Source: Sepiola atlantica
Lineage: Eukaryota; Mollusca; Cephalopoda; Sepiida; Sepiolidae
Direction: 5' to 3'
Assembly (NCBI GenBank): GCA_963556195.1
Contig: OY744520.1
Location: forward strand, 153,204,107 to 153,268,106
Length of the DNA stretch: 64,000 nucleotides
Shown one piece after another: positions 1 through 11,290 of the stretch. The notes below the pieces were generated by a model. That model did no database searches. It had not been told where the DNA came from and saw nothing but the letters and a program-made list of their open reading frames with translations. Each line of letters begins with the position of its first letter. The first letter of the stretch is position 1. The position numbers and the translations under genes were made by a program.

Positions 1-1790
1 AAGAGAGAGGTTTCAAAATTAAATTCCAAGAAGCCACAACTTCAGGTACGGCGAAAATAGAAAATCCAAAAAGGGTAAAAAGTCCAATAAGAGGTACGTT
101 CGATGATGCAGGCAGGCTCAGAGAAGATTAAGGTGGAAAATATTCGCCATTAAAGATACTTCCCGGGCAGAGATGACAAAGGAAAGTGTTTTAAAGTGGG
201 AAAAAGAGGCAGCGAGAATATTTAAAGCATGCCCAGTTGAGAGAGCCGGCTATAAATGAAGAAAAGCAAAAACAGTGAAAACAAGAATATAATATGCGAC
301 CAGTAGGCAGGGGAGGAACGGGTAAGGGGTGTGTGGGAGGAGAAAGGGACGGGTACGAGGAAAGAGAGGGGGGAGGAGAAAGGGAGCGATGCGGTGAAGG
401 AATGCGGATAAAACTAAGAGTGTGAAAGTGGGGGGTGAAACATAAAGTTGAAATTGGAAGTTTGCGCGAATTAGGATTCAACTAGAAAAGGGGAAGAAAG
501 GAGTGGGGGTAAGTTAACGAATGTTAGGATAAGGCGTTAAAATATCAGAATATGTATAAGAACAGAGTTCGGGGTTTAGATGTTTAATCAAATGACCTTA
601 GATATAAACAATGAGGCAAAATATATTTGAAGGGTAGAACTAGAAAAATGAGTTAAAAATTAAAAGAGTAAAGATAAAAAATAAAGATAAACATAGTATA
701 AAAAGTAGAAATAAGAAAATAAAAAAATAAAAAATGAAAAATAGATAATAAGATTAGTCTTAAGCTCGCAGGGAAAATTAAGGATTGACCGAAAGAATAA
801 AAAATAAAAAATAATAAAAATAAGATACTAATAATAGAATGAGGGAAAAGTCGATAAGATTGGAGCTCAAGAATGAAAATTAGAATAAGGAAAAAGAAAA
901 AAGAAAAACAAGACCTCGAGAGGATATCCGGAATGGGAATCTCCAAGGTGGATAAAGATATGGGTTGAAGTGAAATAAGCAGTTACGGGATGCTAGTTCT
1001 TATAGATATGGGAAAATTAAACTTTGAAATTTTATTCAAAAAAGTTATATGGAGGTTAATTAAGAAAATTGTTAAATAGGTTAATGAAGGCCGGAAGAAG
1101 TAAGAGATATACAAGGTTAAAGAAGTGACAAAAGATTAAGCCAGAGGGAGAGTGGAGATCGCAGTTAAAAGTAAATACTATGGGGGTTAAAAGATGTAGA
1201 GCGAGGGCGGGTTGGGGGTTGAGTAGTCTGAGAGAGATGTGCGAAGGGCGAGGTAAAACAAGGGGGGAATAATCGAGGCTATTAAAAGAGTGAGAAGAAT
1301 TATTTAGAAGTAAAAACAGGAGGGAAGAATAATTAGAGTGCACAGTGGAAACAGTAAGGAGTTCGATATCGAAGTGTGCAAAGGGGATATGGAGTAGATA
1401 AGGCTAATCATCAAGTAAATAAAGGGGCAAGGATATAATATGAATAGAGTGGGTTAGTTATCAAGTTGAAAGGGAAAAGAATGAAGAATGGAAGTGTTGA
1501 AGGGAAGCGGACGAATGTATTAAAAGAAGTTAAACGGGAAAGAAAATGGAAAGCCAAATAAAGTTATACAGTTAAGGAGGTTAAGTGGAAAGATTTAGGG
1601 GGTAGTGGAAGAAAGGTGTTAAAACTAAGGGAAATGTGAAGCTAACGGAGTTTATGGGTAATTTTATTAAGTTAAGAGAAGGTTAAAGGGATGAGGGAGA
1701 TATAAGCAGAGATTATAGAACAACAGGAATTAGAACTATCAGAAAGTAGATTCGAGATGTAAGGAGGGAAAATCCGAGATGAAGGGAGGG
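1..1790. other. Purine-rich non-coding stretch
   Basis: The plus strand is strongly enriched in A and G for about 1.7 kb, with many GA and AAG tracts and few pyrimidine runs. Open frames on the minus strand here are low-complexity, rich in Phe, Leu, Ser and Pro, and follow from the base skew, so I do not call genes. The bias ends where the Penelope-like element begins. It could be that element's 3' flank or an unrelated polypurine region. Confidence 0.6.
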
Positions 1791-1793
1791 TAT

Positions 1794-3045
1794 TTAATCA
1801 AATGGGGGAGGGGTGTCTGGGGGATTATTATGGTTGCTATACCTGAATTTACGTTTATGCCTGCAACTGGAGATAAGTTCATTCTTAGAATTAATAATAT
1901 TTTTAGATTTAGTAGCAGTAGCTATCATAAAGGTTTCCAAAGTACAAAGTTGGCAATGGGATGCTCCAGGGGTATATGATTTGGAATTTTTAAGTATTGA
2001 CCAGTGAAGTGAATAGGGAGTATTTTTAAGATTGATGTTTCTAATTAGATTGGGAAGTGAAGTGCCTGTGCTGTTATCGCTGCTATTTTTAAAGGAATAG
2101 ATATGGTTAGAGATCCGGGTCTTAATGGGGAAAGAGGACGCCCCAATATATGTGTGTATCTTGAAGGGTGGTGCTATAGTTGCATTGAGATTGCTAATGA
2201 TATTAGAAGAGATTTGGGTTTTGAGATCCAAGTTATGCGAGGAAAGTTGTTTGGAGAAGTGGGGTGGAGCGGATATGGGGGAAATGTGAGTTGGCCCATG
2301 AGCACTATCTATTATTGGGGGTGCTTGGTTAGAGGTATGGCTGTATAAGTGGGAGTTTAGAGTAGAAGCGGATTGGGGTTGCGGGGAGATCCGGAGTTCG
2401 GGTGGAGTATGGGAACTGTGATTACTCACAACATTGGTGGAGCGGGGGAATTGTTTAACAGTACAAGCGTATATTACGTCCTTCTGTACACAGTTGTTGT
2501 TAAGGGGACAATCTCTAGGTTTACGGCAGTTACAAGTGGTGAGGGATGTGGTGGGTGGTTGCTGTTGGATACTTTTGATTTTTCTATTGTTAGAGGTTAT
2601 GATATTTTGTTCAATATTGGGCATAGTAGAGTATGATATTTTAATAGAATTTCTGTTAAGGATAGTGCTATATCTGTGGGGATGCTTAAAAGATCTGTCT
2701 AAGATTTGGAAAAATTCTTTAGGTATATTGGTTTTAACATTACTGCTGAAAGGCGCATTAAACCAAATGTTATTCTTTCTTCTAAGTTTTTTCTTTGTTT
2801 GTGCGAATGTGGGTCTGCCCGATTATCAATATCTTTAGTTCCTATGGGCTTATTAGAGTGTGTTTTGATTATCTTAGGTGCAGATGAGTTAAACTTTTTA
2901 TTTCTGTGTGTGGTCATGTTGTGTGTAATAATGCCTGAAGATTTGTTAACTTGAGTAAGGGGGTTGCAGTTATATTTAATTTTGTGATTGTAGCCTGAGT
3001 TAAGCAAAGCATTATTGTAAAAGCTAGAATTTTGATTGAAGATAG
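1794..3045 (-). pseudogene. Penelope-like retroelement, C-terminal RT end plus GIY-YIG endonuclease (5' truncated)
   Basis: The minus strand encodes the end of a Penelope-like element (PLE) polyprotein. Seen, from N to C: an FYNNALLNSGYNHKIKY-like stretch near 3,010, an NNIWFNAPFSSNVKTN block near 2,750, RNSIKISYSTMPN near 2,630, a Cys-rich CNCRKPRDCPLNN block, VIYACTV (the GIY position), TYIGAS (the YIG strand), a conserved Arg in IKTRISNH, HCQLC, and a terminal ELISSCRH. These are the usual landmarks of the PLE linker and GIY-YIG nuclease. The reading frame from about 2,822 to 1,794 is open. The upstream blocks lie in another frame, so a frameshift falls near 2,790-2,820. Most of the reverse transcriptase is missing. 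About 105 residues separate the GIY and YIG strands, much more than usual. Family assignment is confident; activity is not expected. Confidence 0.85.
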
Positions 3046-3061
3046 ATTTATATATATATAA

Positions 3062-3102
3062 GATCCCCGACTACGAATCAGTGGCGATTTGTGTTCGGGG
3101 TC
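3062..3102 (+). other. Long imperfect hairpin beside the hammerhead-like motif
   Basis: 3,062-3,070 pairs with 3,095-3,102 (one bulged T). 3,073-3,079 pairs with 3,086-3,092 around a 6-nt loop. It lies between the truncated PLE and the ribozyme-like motif and may be part of the same PLE terminal repeat. Function is unknown. Confidence 0.5.
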
Positions 3103-3130
3103 TGCGCCTACCGACCATTGAGAATTAGTT

Positions 3131-3175
3131 CCTAGACTGAAGATTGCGTTAGCATGAAACATCGATGTCTCTAGG
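3131..3175 (+). ncRNA. Hammerhead ribozyme-like motif (type I, minimal stem III)
   Basis: All core parts occur in order. Stem I is CCTAGA (3,131-3,136) with TCTAGG (3,170-3,175). The core box CTGAAGA is at 3,137-3,143. Stem II is TGC/GCA around loop GTTA (3,145-3,154). The GAAA box is at 3,156-3,159. Stem III is very short, within the palindrome CATCGATG (3,160-3,167). A GTC cleavage triplet ends at 3,169. Position 10.1/11.1 of stem II is a T-T mismatch, a weak point. Minimal hammerheads of this kind with self-complementary stem III are known from Penelope-like retroelements and cleave as dimers, which matches the adjacent PLE. The motif is on the strand opposite to the PLE frame here. Cleavage is inferred, not shown. 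Confidence 0.6.
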
Positions 3176-3219
3176 TATTTAAATAATTAATATTTATTCA
3201 TAAAAATATTATTGTATTT

Positions 3220-3222
3220 ACA

Positions 3223-3297
<75 letters not shown>
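3220..3297. repeat. (TA)n microsatellite
   Basis: A near-perfect TA dinucleotide run, with one CATATA interruption near 3,240. Confidence 0.95.
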
Positions 3298-3299
<2 letters not shown>

Positions 3300-3301
<2 letters not shown>

Positions 3302-4867
3302 ATATATGTTATTGCATATGCTTTCTATTCTTTATATAGACCAATGATTAATAAGGTGAATAAAATCTTTGTCATTGGAATGTAACATATTTTTTACTTA
3401 TAAACGACTTAGCATAACTCAATAACCGTTTATAAAGAATAGATTCTCTTAGGTTACCGGCAGCGTAGTAAAAATATGTAAACAAAGGAAATACACATAA
3501 CACTATAATTTCTTCTGCTGTCAGTGGCAAGTTTGTTGGCACGGGAGATAAGACACCTGACCACTGATCACATTTAAATGTGACCTGGTCTTCGTTTTTC
3601 AAATCTCGGCATAGATATATTTGCTAAATCTAGCCACACTGAAGAGTCATGATATGACGACACAGCTTCCGTAGATGACTATATTTTATCTATATATGTA
3701 TACTAGTGTGACACAATCCACATCTGTTGGCCAGAAACAATGAAAAAAAAACAAGGAACTTCTGCTCCCATCTTTGAACTCCATATAAGTATTTTTACTC
3801 GATTGTTTTTTTTAACTATCTAGAAGTATTAATTATCATGTTCTTTAATTATTAAATTTAGAAATAATAATGAACAAAGGTGCAATTGTAAATAATATTG
3901 TCTATGCACAAACACTGAAACGAAGGTACTATTTTATAGGAATAAAAGCATTTGTAAATAAAGTGATTTTTCTAAGTATAGTTTTTAAGAAGATCAGCGT
4001 TTAATTATAAGAGTAAGTAAATATTTTGTGCAAAAACTGGCTCCTGATTTAAATAATTATAAAATATAAATTAAATTAAAATTAAAATTAAAAATAGAAA
4101 TTACTGAATAAGTAAAACTGAATATCGAAAAAAATATGAAAATATATATTTTATAACTAAGAACAGACATCTTCGAATCAATATACATGTCTATGGTAAC
4201 TGCCCTACTTTTTGGCACAAGACAATGACTATGCTAGGCTCAGTTCCTATGGTAACTGACTGGTAACAGCTAGTATTTGCTTCCTTTTTTCTCAGTATTA
4301 GACCAAGAAGCGAATCATGCACGCATAACAAATGAAAATGAAGAATAGTAAATAATGTTTATTAAGTATGGGTTTAAAACAAAGAATTGTAGGGGACATT
4401 TTGTTATGTATATTATAAGAACGGTATGGGAAAGAAGATTGTGAATGTTTGTACATTATTTGTAATCTGAAAATGTAACTATGAAAATTCATTTTATTAG
4501 TTGCATAATTGCTGATAAGCATAGTGATTAATGTGAAGTAGGTGAACAGACGGTGTAATACGAAAAAATAACCCTGTTATTTCTATCATATTTCTTTTAC
4601 AGTGTTTTGAGTCGAAGGATGTGAATTTGTAACTGTTTCTTTGTGAGTGGGGTGGTGGGGGTAGTCACTCTTACTCCCGTGCTGAAAGTAGTAAGCAAAG
4701 AGAAATAGGCTAAGCGGATAGAATATAAAAAGTGGGGAATTCGAATGAAAATAATTTTCTTTTTGGAAATACGTACCAATCATAAGACAAAAGTTCATAC
4801 GAAGAAGAATTCTATATCCAATTTCTGTTTACGGAGCTATACCGGCCAAGCAAATAGGAGAAATGTC

Positions 4868-4868
<1 letters not shown>
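3300..4868. other. AT-rich interval with no recognised gene
   Basis: Only short frames without family resemblance occur. I see no tRNA, terminal repeat or transposon protein. A (TA)n run at 4,869-4,903 closes the interval. Confidence 0.5.
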
Positions 4869-4903
<35 letters not shown>

Positions 4904-4908
<5 letters not shown>

Positions 4909-6230
4909 GTTTGAGAAAAATTTGATGACTTTTTATATTCTTTTATTTCAGAACCATTGTAAGTAACACATCACTCAGGAAGTCCCGTGTCTAGCATATA
5001 GATGGCACCACTAATAAAAACTCCATATCAGTTTTTGAAGTCCAAACCTTCAAATCGGGCGGTCAAAATTTGAATACAATCGGATTATTAGTTTACAAAT
5101 TACAGTTATTTAAATGAAGCTACTGTTGCACATTTTCAAAACAATGGGAAAATCTGGATTCCGTGTGTTCATAAAGCATTACTTTCTGATGGGGAAAATA
5201 CTATATATTTGCTGATTTTAAACGCATTCGTATAGTTAAGAGGTGGTATGCTGATTTTAAACGCATTCGTATAGTTAAGAGGTGGTATGCTGATTTTAAA
5301 CGCATTCGTATAGTTAAGAGGTAATATGCTGATTTTAAATGCATTTGTATAGTTAAGAGGTGGTATGCTGATTTTAAACGCATTCGTATAGTTAAGAGGT
5401 AATATGCTGATTTTAAACGCATTCGTATAGTTAAGAGGTAATATGCTGATTTTAAATGCATTCGTATAGTTAAGAGGTGGTATGCTGATTTTAAACGCAT
5501 TCGTATAGTTAAGAGGTAATATGCTGATTTTAAATGCATTCGTATAGTTAAGAGGTGGTATGCTGATTTTGAACGCATTCGTATAGTTAAGAGGTGGTAT
5601 GCTGATTTTAAACGCATTCGTATAGGCACAAATGATGCTGAACGCTCAAATCGCCCAAATTCAGCAATTGTTCCGAAAAACATAAAAAAAATGTCTACAA
5701 ACTCGTTTTTATCGCTCGTGAGTTGAAGTTGCGTGATATAGCAAAGGAGTTGAAGATATCAGAAGGCAGTGTATTCTCTCATTTCGGATGAACATTTGTC
5801 AAAGCTGTGTTCAAAATGTGTGGCGCATTTGTTCACAGTCGATAAAAAACAATGTTTGATATGTTTGAAGGAAGGAATAAATCGTCGAAAACGGCCACAA
5901 ATGAAGAAGAAAGAAGTGTTCTTCCTCCAAGAAAATACACCACGTCACAAGTCGATCACAATGATGGTAAAACTGCATGGATTGCACTTCGAATTGCTTT
6001 TGCACCAACCCTATTTTCGAAATCTGGCCCCCAGCGACTACTTAAATAAAGAGATTTGGCTAAAATGAAGAAGTGATACAGGAAACTGAGGCATATTTTG
6101 ATGCTATGACAAATCGTTCTATATAAAAGTCATCGAATTGTTAGAGAAGTGTTGGAATCAGTGTTTCACCCTAGAAGGAGACTATGTTGATGAATAAAGT
6201 CGAATTTTTCCTAAAAGTTGTTGTTTCATT
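4904..6230 (+). pseudogene. mariner transposon with degraded transposase
   Basis: The element starts beside a TA run with AGGGTGTTTGAG, a mariner-like terminus. The transposase start is at 5,144 (MGKSGFRVFIKHYFLMGK), followed by WYADFKR (expanded, see next entry), TNDAERSNRPNSAIVPKNIKK near 5,630, a KLRDIAKELKISEGSV helix-turn-helix near 5,725-5,770, HLSKLCSK near 5,790, then KKKEVFFLQENTPRHKS and LAPSDY (catalytic region, 5,910-6,040) and a terminal FTLEGDYVDE ending in TAA at 6,197. Much of the middle of the catalytic domain, including the first two catalytic segments, is deleted, and several frameshifts are present. The 3' terminal repeat is weak. It is a dead copy. Confidence 0.85.
5210..5638 (+). 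repeat. 39-bp tandem array inside the mariner transposase
   Basis: Eleven copies start every 39 bp from 5,210 to 5,600. Each encodes 13 codons on the plus strand, ADFKRIRIVKRWY. The last copy runs straight into the normal transposase sequence TNDAER. Some copies carry TAA in place of the TGG codon. The unit is therefore an in-frame expansion of transposase codons, not an unrelated insertion. Confidence 0.85.
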
Positions 6231-6359
6231 AGGTACACTCTGAAATTATTGAGTGATGTGTTATTAAATAACAGTAATATGAAACGGATAGCTGCTTCTA
6301 TGTACCATTGGTGGGTTTGAGAGCTGGAGAACATGGATGACTGGAAAGCGTTGAAATAT

Positions 6360-7354
6360 TGGAAGAGAGTGAGCTGCATTTTGATAATTCATTCCAAATG
6401 AAACAATTCGGAAATCTTAGTTACAGCTCAATGTTCCTTGAATACATTGAAGATGTGAAATGTGAGCTGGAGAATTGTGATGGAGATGTGGACGCAGGGG
6501 CTAGCAGGGAGGATCATAGCAGGCATTCTGACTGTCCGCACAACGAAATTCGTTGAGAAGCTGCATAACAAGTTGTAGTAAAATCCAGGAAAGGCAAGGC
6601 GGACCTTGGCAAGAGAGATGGGCGTCTGAGTGGTGACTATGAAAAAACTGCTGAACAAGGATTTTTGCTACTCCTCATACAAAAGTCACAAGGGGCAATT
6701 ACTCACCACCAAGGCTAGAAAGAACTGCCTTATAAAAGCTACGAAACTCTTCAACAAAGTTAAACACCCAGTTGAGCCGAAGATGCTCTGATTCTTTTAG
6801 GGATCAGTTGCGCAATGTGCAAAACAACAGATGGCTAGCCTACAGCCTACACAAGTTCCGCGCATCATGAAGACTAAGTTCCCTCAAACTGTGATAGTCT
6901 TTAGGTGTGTTTCTAGTGAAGGCCGCGTCATGTTGCCTCACATTTTTTAAAAGGGATTCAGACTCAATTCAGATTGCTTTACTGAGTGGTTGTGCGCTGT
7001 CGTCAAGTGCTGAGAGGAGAGACCATACATGTGGCAGCAGAACTCAACTCTGTGTCACAGCTTTGGGAAAATCTAGAAGTGTCTATCTGAAAACTTCCAT
7101 GACTTCACCAATCCCAATATTCGCCCCATTTCCCCAACTTGTCCGATTTTAACCATATGCACTATTATGTATGGGGAACAGTTTACAAAGACACCAACCG
7201 TACCGCCTGCAACACCAAGGACGATCTGATTGCCAGGATCAAAATGGTTTTCAGGCATCTCTTGAAGAACACTGTAAAGGCTGCATGCTTCAGATTCAGG
7301 TCCCACTCGGAGGCCATGACGGCAGCTTCTTCAAATGAACTGTATTCGACATAA
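6360..7354 (+). pseudogene. Second mariner/Tc1-superfamily transposase relic
   Basis: Pieces in shifting frames match a mariner/Tc1-type transposase: TVRTTKFVEKLHNKL and NPGKARRTLAREMGV near 6,530-6,625 (DNA-binding region), LFNKVKHPVEPKML near 6,750-6,790, VPRIMKTKFPQTVIVF near 6,855-6,905, VSSEGRVMLPHIF near 6,910-6,950, and the C-terminal DFNHMHYYVWGTVYKDTN through VKAACFRFRSHSEAM (7,139-7,330). The last block is the clearest and includes the catalytic-region YYVWG. Stops and frameshifts show that it is dead. It differs from the element at 4,904, so two lineages sit side by side. Ends were not defined. Confidence 0.75.
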
Positions 7355-7618
7355 TATCCTCAGAGATGTACTCTAAATTTTGAGAATACGTCAATTATTA
7401 GCCAATTTCTTTTTTACAAGAAGTGACGACCTCTGACCCATTGAGCCAACAGTGGTACATTGTACATTAGTGTATACGTTTGTGCTTTTAACCAATTGTG
7501 AAAGTAAATAAATATTTTAAAATTACATTTATTTATTGGGAGTTTATGAAACGTGTAGTAGATTTGAAGAAATTGTAGAACTATTTACAAAACATTCTTA
7601 TTTAAAAAAATTTTTGCA

Positions 7619-7619
<1 letters not shown>

Positions 7620-7686
<67 letters not shown>
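7620..7686. repeat. (ATC)n microsatellite
   Basis: About 22 uninterrupted ATC units. Confidence 0.97.
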
Positions 7687-8207
7687 GTTTAACCTCTGTT
7701 CTTCAATGTGGTAAAGTGACTTTCAAAGTAACCTATCTCTGGCCAGGTCTTTATTTATCCTTCTTTCCCTCAGGTCTATTTTTATTACTTTCTCCCATGT
7801 TTTCCTTGACCTTCTCCTGTGAACTCAACCTGCTATCTCAACTGTTCTACATCTACTACCCCAAGAACTCTTATCCTATTATTAACAAAACTTTAACATA
7901 TTGCTGCCTTTGGCCTCAACCTAACTAATATAATACTAATATTTATCATTATGCGTGATTGAAGATGAAATCTATTATTATACTAAAGCTGAGTTAATCA
8001 ACGTTTGTTTTCATAAGTTTTTTTTCTCGCTATATTTTAATCACTCAAAATACACGCTAAAATATTTCTTTAGTTCAGGATTGAGTTATGTTTAAAAAAT
8101 TTTTAATTTGTCTAATTAGCCATAATGTGCAATAAACTGATCACGTAATCCATCTAATACTCATTTGCATCTATCACTTTCATCCTTTCTCACTGTATAT
8201 TGTTTCA

Positions 8208-8292
8208 TCCCCCCCCCCCCGCTCTTATTTTAGACGAGATCTATCCCTCTCCCTTTAGTCACTGTTTCTGTCTGTCTGTGTGTCTGTCTGTA

Positions 8293-8327
<35 letters not shown>

Positions 8328-8473
8328 TTATTAACGGTAAAATAATTCTCCCCGTGGCTGTTTTCATTTAAACTTCCTTCTCCTCCTCCTCCTCCTCCTC
8401 CTCCTCCTCCTCTCTATTTCCAAAGACAGACAGTGAGAAACTGTTCGTACTACTACTATAGATAGATAGATAA

Positions 8474-8512
<39 letters not shown>

Positions 8513-8530
8513 GGGGGGGGAGAGAGAAAC
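8208..8530. repeat. Cluster of simple repeats
   Basis: A C-run near 8,210-8,220, a (TCTG)n run at 8,268-8,328, a (CTC)n run at 8,379-8,412, and mixed GATA/GA repeats at 8,457-8,525. No gene is seen from 7,690 to 8,640. Confidence 0.9.
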
Positions 8531-8644
8531 TAATTTTTGATTTCGTCTTTTTGTTTTTTTTTAATTTGACTGGCTTTGCAAACTCATTTAATTTTAATAA
8601 CAGCCAAGGGATCTTCTTTGTTGGAGAGGTATGGTTCGAGGGGG

Positions 8645-8960
8645 GGGGCTGTCACTATAATACCAATAATTGTAGGAGCACTAGGAACAAACTTGGAAAA
8701 AAGACTAAGAGAAATTAGAATAAAATGAGAAGATTGAGATTGAAACCATACAACGAACGGCAATGATGAAAAGAGACGAAATATTAGGAAAAATCCCTGA
8801 ATGTGTGAACCAACCAACAAAACCAAGAGTGCTCTAACCATACCACAGATAATTTTGAATAGAAAAAGGACAAAACATATAGAAAGAACATCACACGAGC
8901 CCAAGGGAAGTGAAAACTGCCAGAATCCAATAAACTGACCCCTCTCCATACACACACAAA
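8645..8960 (+). mobile_element. Non-LTR retrotransposon fragment (C-terminal RT region)
   Basis: The plus strand reads IIPIIVGALGTNLEKRL, the conserved stretch near the end of a common invertebrate LINE ORF, followed by a degraded tail. A second fragment of the same family lies at 10,955-11,290, and the two can be aligned. Stops interrupt both. Confidence 0.65.
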
Positions 8961-9002
8961 TTCACGGACATACACACATGCATGTGGTGACATAAGCCTC
9001 AA

Positions 9003-9290
9003 GGAAGGCCCTCCACTGGAAGGATGCAGACGCAGAGTGCTGGAACTATGGGGAGGCTTGTTGCTATTAAAATTTCAGAGAAAATCAACGGTCGTTGCTA
9101 GCGAGAAATCAATGGTAAAAGGATGTTGCAATAACACAAAGTGATTTACAATTGTTATCGAAAAAGGTGAAGACTGCTGGAAATCTGAGGAGACTTGCTG
9201 TCACTCGGAATTCAGGGAACACTACTTGTTATTGTCAGTGAGCATTCACTGATAATGACTTCTGTGAAAACTCCTAGTGAGTAAATAATA
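9003..9290 (+). repeat. Diverged interspersed repeat, copy 1
   Basis: It aligns with 9,480-9,765 over its whole length: the same order of 'aaatctg' and 'tgctgtcac/ggctgtcgc' blocks, and an identical tail GTGAGTAAATAATAATAA. The family is unknown. It may be a LINE 3' region, since it follows an RT fragment. Confidence 0.55.
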
Positions 9291-9479
9291 ATAAGAAGAA
9301 CAAGAAAATTACACAAATCGAAGGGAACTAAAACTGGCGAAGGTAAATATGTCAGAAAAATACTATAATATACTCCCCCCCCCAAAAAAAAAAATATTGT
9401 GTCATTAACACAGATTGGTAACACACAAAATAGTCATGAAGAGTCAAGGAGGATTGAAAAAACCGAGGAGAGAAAGCAC

Positions 9480-9765
9480 CATCCAGACCTCTACTGGAAG
9501 GGCCCAGAGAGCACTGGAACTTTAAAGAGCCTTATTGCTACTCAAATTCCAAAGAAAGCCAATGGCTGCTGTCAGCAAGAAACCAATAATAGACAGCTGT
9601 TGTGAGAACAAAAAGTTATTTGCAATGATTATCAAAAGAAGCAGAGTACTGGAAATCTGGGATGACAGGCTGTCGCTCAGACTCCAGTGAATACCACCTG
9701 TCGAAACCAATAAACGATCACTGATGATGACTCATGTGAGAACTACTAGTGAGTAAATAATAATA
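9480..9765 (+). repeat. Diverged interspersed repeat, copy 2
   Basis: Partner of the repeat at 9,003-9,290, with the same GTGAGTAAATAATAATAA end. It lies just upstream of the RT fragment at 9,790. Confidence 0.55.
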
Positions 9766-9789
9766 AAATATACGTGAAAAGAGAGTCGG

Positions 9790-10120
9790 GTGCAATTCAA
9801 TTTTTGTGCGACTTGTAAGCATTGGGTACACAAAAAGTGCAGTGGAATTACTGATAGGTTGAGAGAGGATAACAAATTTGTGTGCAAGAAGTGTTAGACA
9901 ATGCAGATGGATGAGAACTCAGATGTAGAGAAAGTATATCTGGATGGTGAAGCTATTGAGGTTGTTGAGAAGTTGTGTTACCTTGGTGATACCATTGGAG
10001 CACAGGGTGGAGCATATGCTAGTGTTATTGCTAAAGTTAGTAGTAGATGGAGTAAGTTCAGGGAACTTCTGTCATTACTAACTAGCAAAGCGTTACCACT
10101 ATTGACTAAATCTCACTGAC
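9790..10120 (+). pseudogene. LINE ORF fragment: Cys-rich linker and post-RT region
   Basis: Read in frame, the plus strand gives FNFCATCKHWVHKKCSG, KFVCKKC and, after a stop, VVEKLCYLGDTIGAQGGA and KVSSRWSKFRELLSLLT. A C..C..WVHKKCSG zinc-binding block followed by FCYLGD..GAGGGA is typical of the end of the RT domain of a widespread invertebrate LINE. The frame stops near 9,898 and the copy is short, so it is a relic. Confidence 0.7.
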
Positions 10121-10139
10121 TACCACATGCAATAAATTG

Positions 10140-10950
10140 TCCTTTTCAGGACAGATTTTTTTATTCACTACCTACAAGAATTATCTGTACCATTTTTGTT
10201 TTTGGCTAAAATCAAAACTTGAAAATAATACTGAAATTTTTCGAATCTGGTAATTTTATTTTGATTGTATTAAGGAACACCTGGCTGATTCACTTTTATT
10301 TTTGAATTTTGTTTGTGAGGCCGACATAATTATTGGCTCTGCAATAAAACTCCCTCTTTTTAGTACACATATAATGGTGATGGGGGAGGGTATCAGTCTT
10401 TATTAAAATTAAAGTATCATTGTGGTATAAGGTTCATCTGACTCCATATTCGAAATAAGTAAATGACAACAGACGAAGGTAACAGAAATATCTGTTATTA
10501 TGGCAGTGTTGAAAAGGAATTAAAAGAAGCTAAGAGTCAATCTTTACAAAAGGAAGTGCCACAAATCTTTGTAGATTTTATCCCGTTGTTAGCGAGTTGG
10601 AAGAGCCAACAACAGGACATCGGATAAGTATGCTCTTGAAACTCCAATTGATCATTAAAAGAGGGAAAAAACCAGACTGCATGGGTGCTGGAAGTAGTCC
10701 AACAAATTGTATTCTTTCACCAAGACATCTGATTGGCCAATGGGCCAGTTAACCAGTGGTAAACCTGTCTATTTTCATCAAAAGGAAATAGTATATCAAA
10801 ACAGAAATCATATATCTCCTTCTAGTAGCTTAAGATTTGTCGCAACCGGGAATCGTATATAAAAAGATAAGAATAAGATGCAGCCTGTGCACTTCCGGTT
10901 ACTTAAACAAAAATCCACTTGAGATCAAATAGACTTGCAGCAAAAGATAA
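10140..10950. other. AT-rich interval, nothing recognised
   Basis: No frame, RNA gene or repeat boundary that I can support. Confidence 0.4.
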
Positions 10951-10954
10951 ACAG

Positions 10955-11290
10955 CGAGAAGTTTGGGGACAAAATATTGTCTATCAGCAGTTCACAGGGT
11001 GAAGCTAAAAGAAGTAAAAAAAAAAGTAAGCAAATGCATGGAGTTTGCCAGAGAGTTGAAGGGAATTTGGAACATGAAGAAAACTGCTGTAATACCAATA
11101 ATTGTAGGAGCACTAAGAACAGTTTTTAAAAAAAACTGTAATTATTTACTTATGACTAGGAGAAATAGGAATTGAAGGGTGGATTAACACCATACAACAC
11201 ATGGCACTGATGAAATCAGTTGAAATATTGAGAAAAATACTCGAGTGCAGAACCCAACACATATAGCCTAGTGACAGTGATAAACCACAG
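10955..11290 (+). mobile_element. Non-LTR retrotransposon fragment, second copy
   Basis: It encodes MEFARELKGIWNMKKTAV, IPIIVGALRTVF and then a degraded segment, the same LINE family as 8,645-8,960. The frame is broken by an A-run near 11,130. Confidence 0.65.

Noticed and set aside
3062..3175. Hammerhead on the minus strand
   Set aside because: The minus strand lacks the CTGANGA and GAAA boxes in order; only the plus strand fits.
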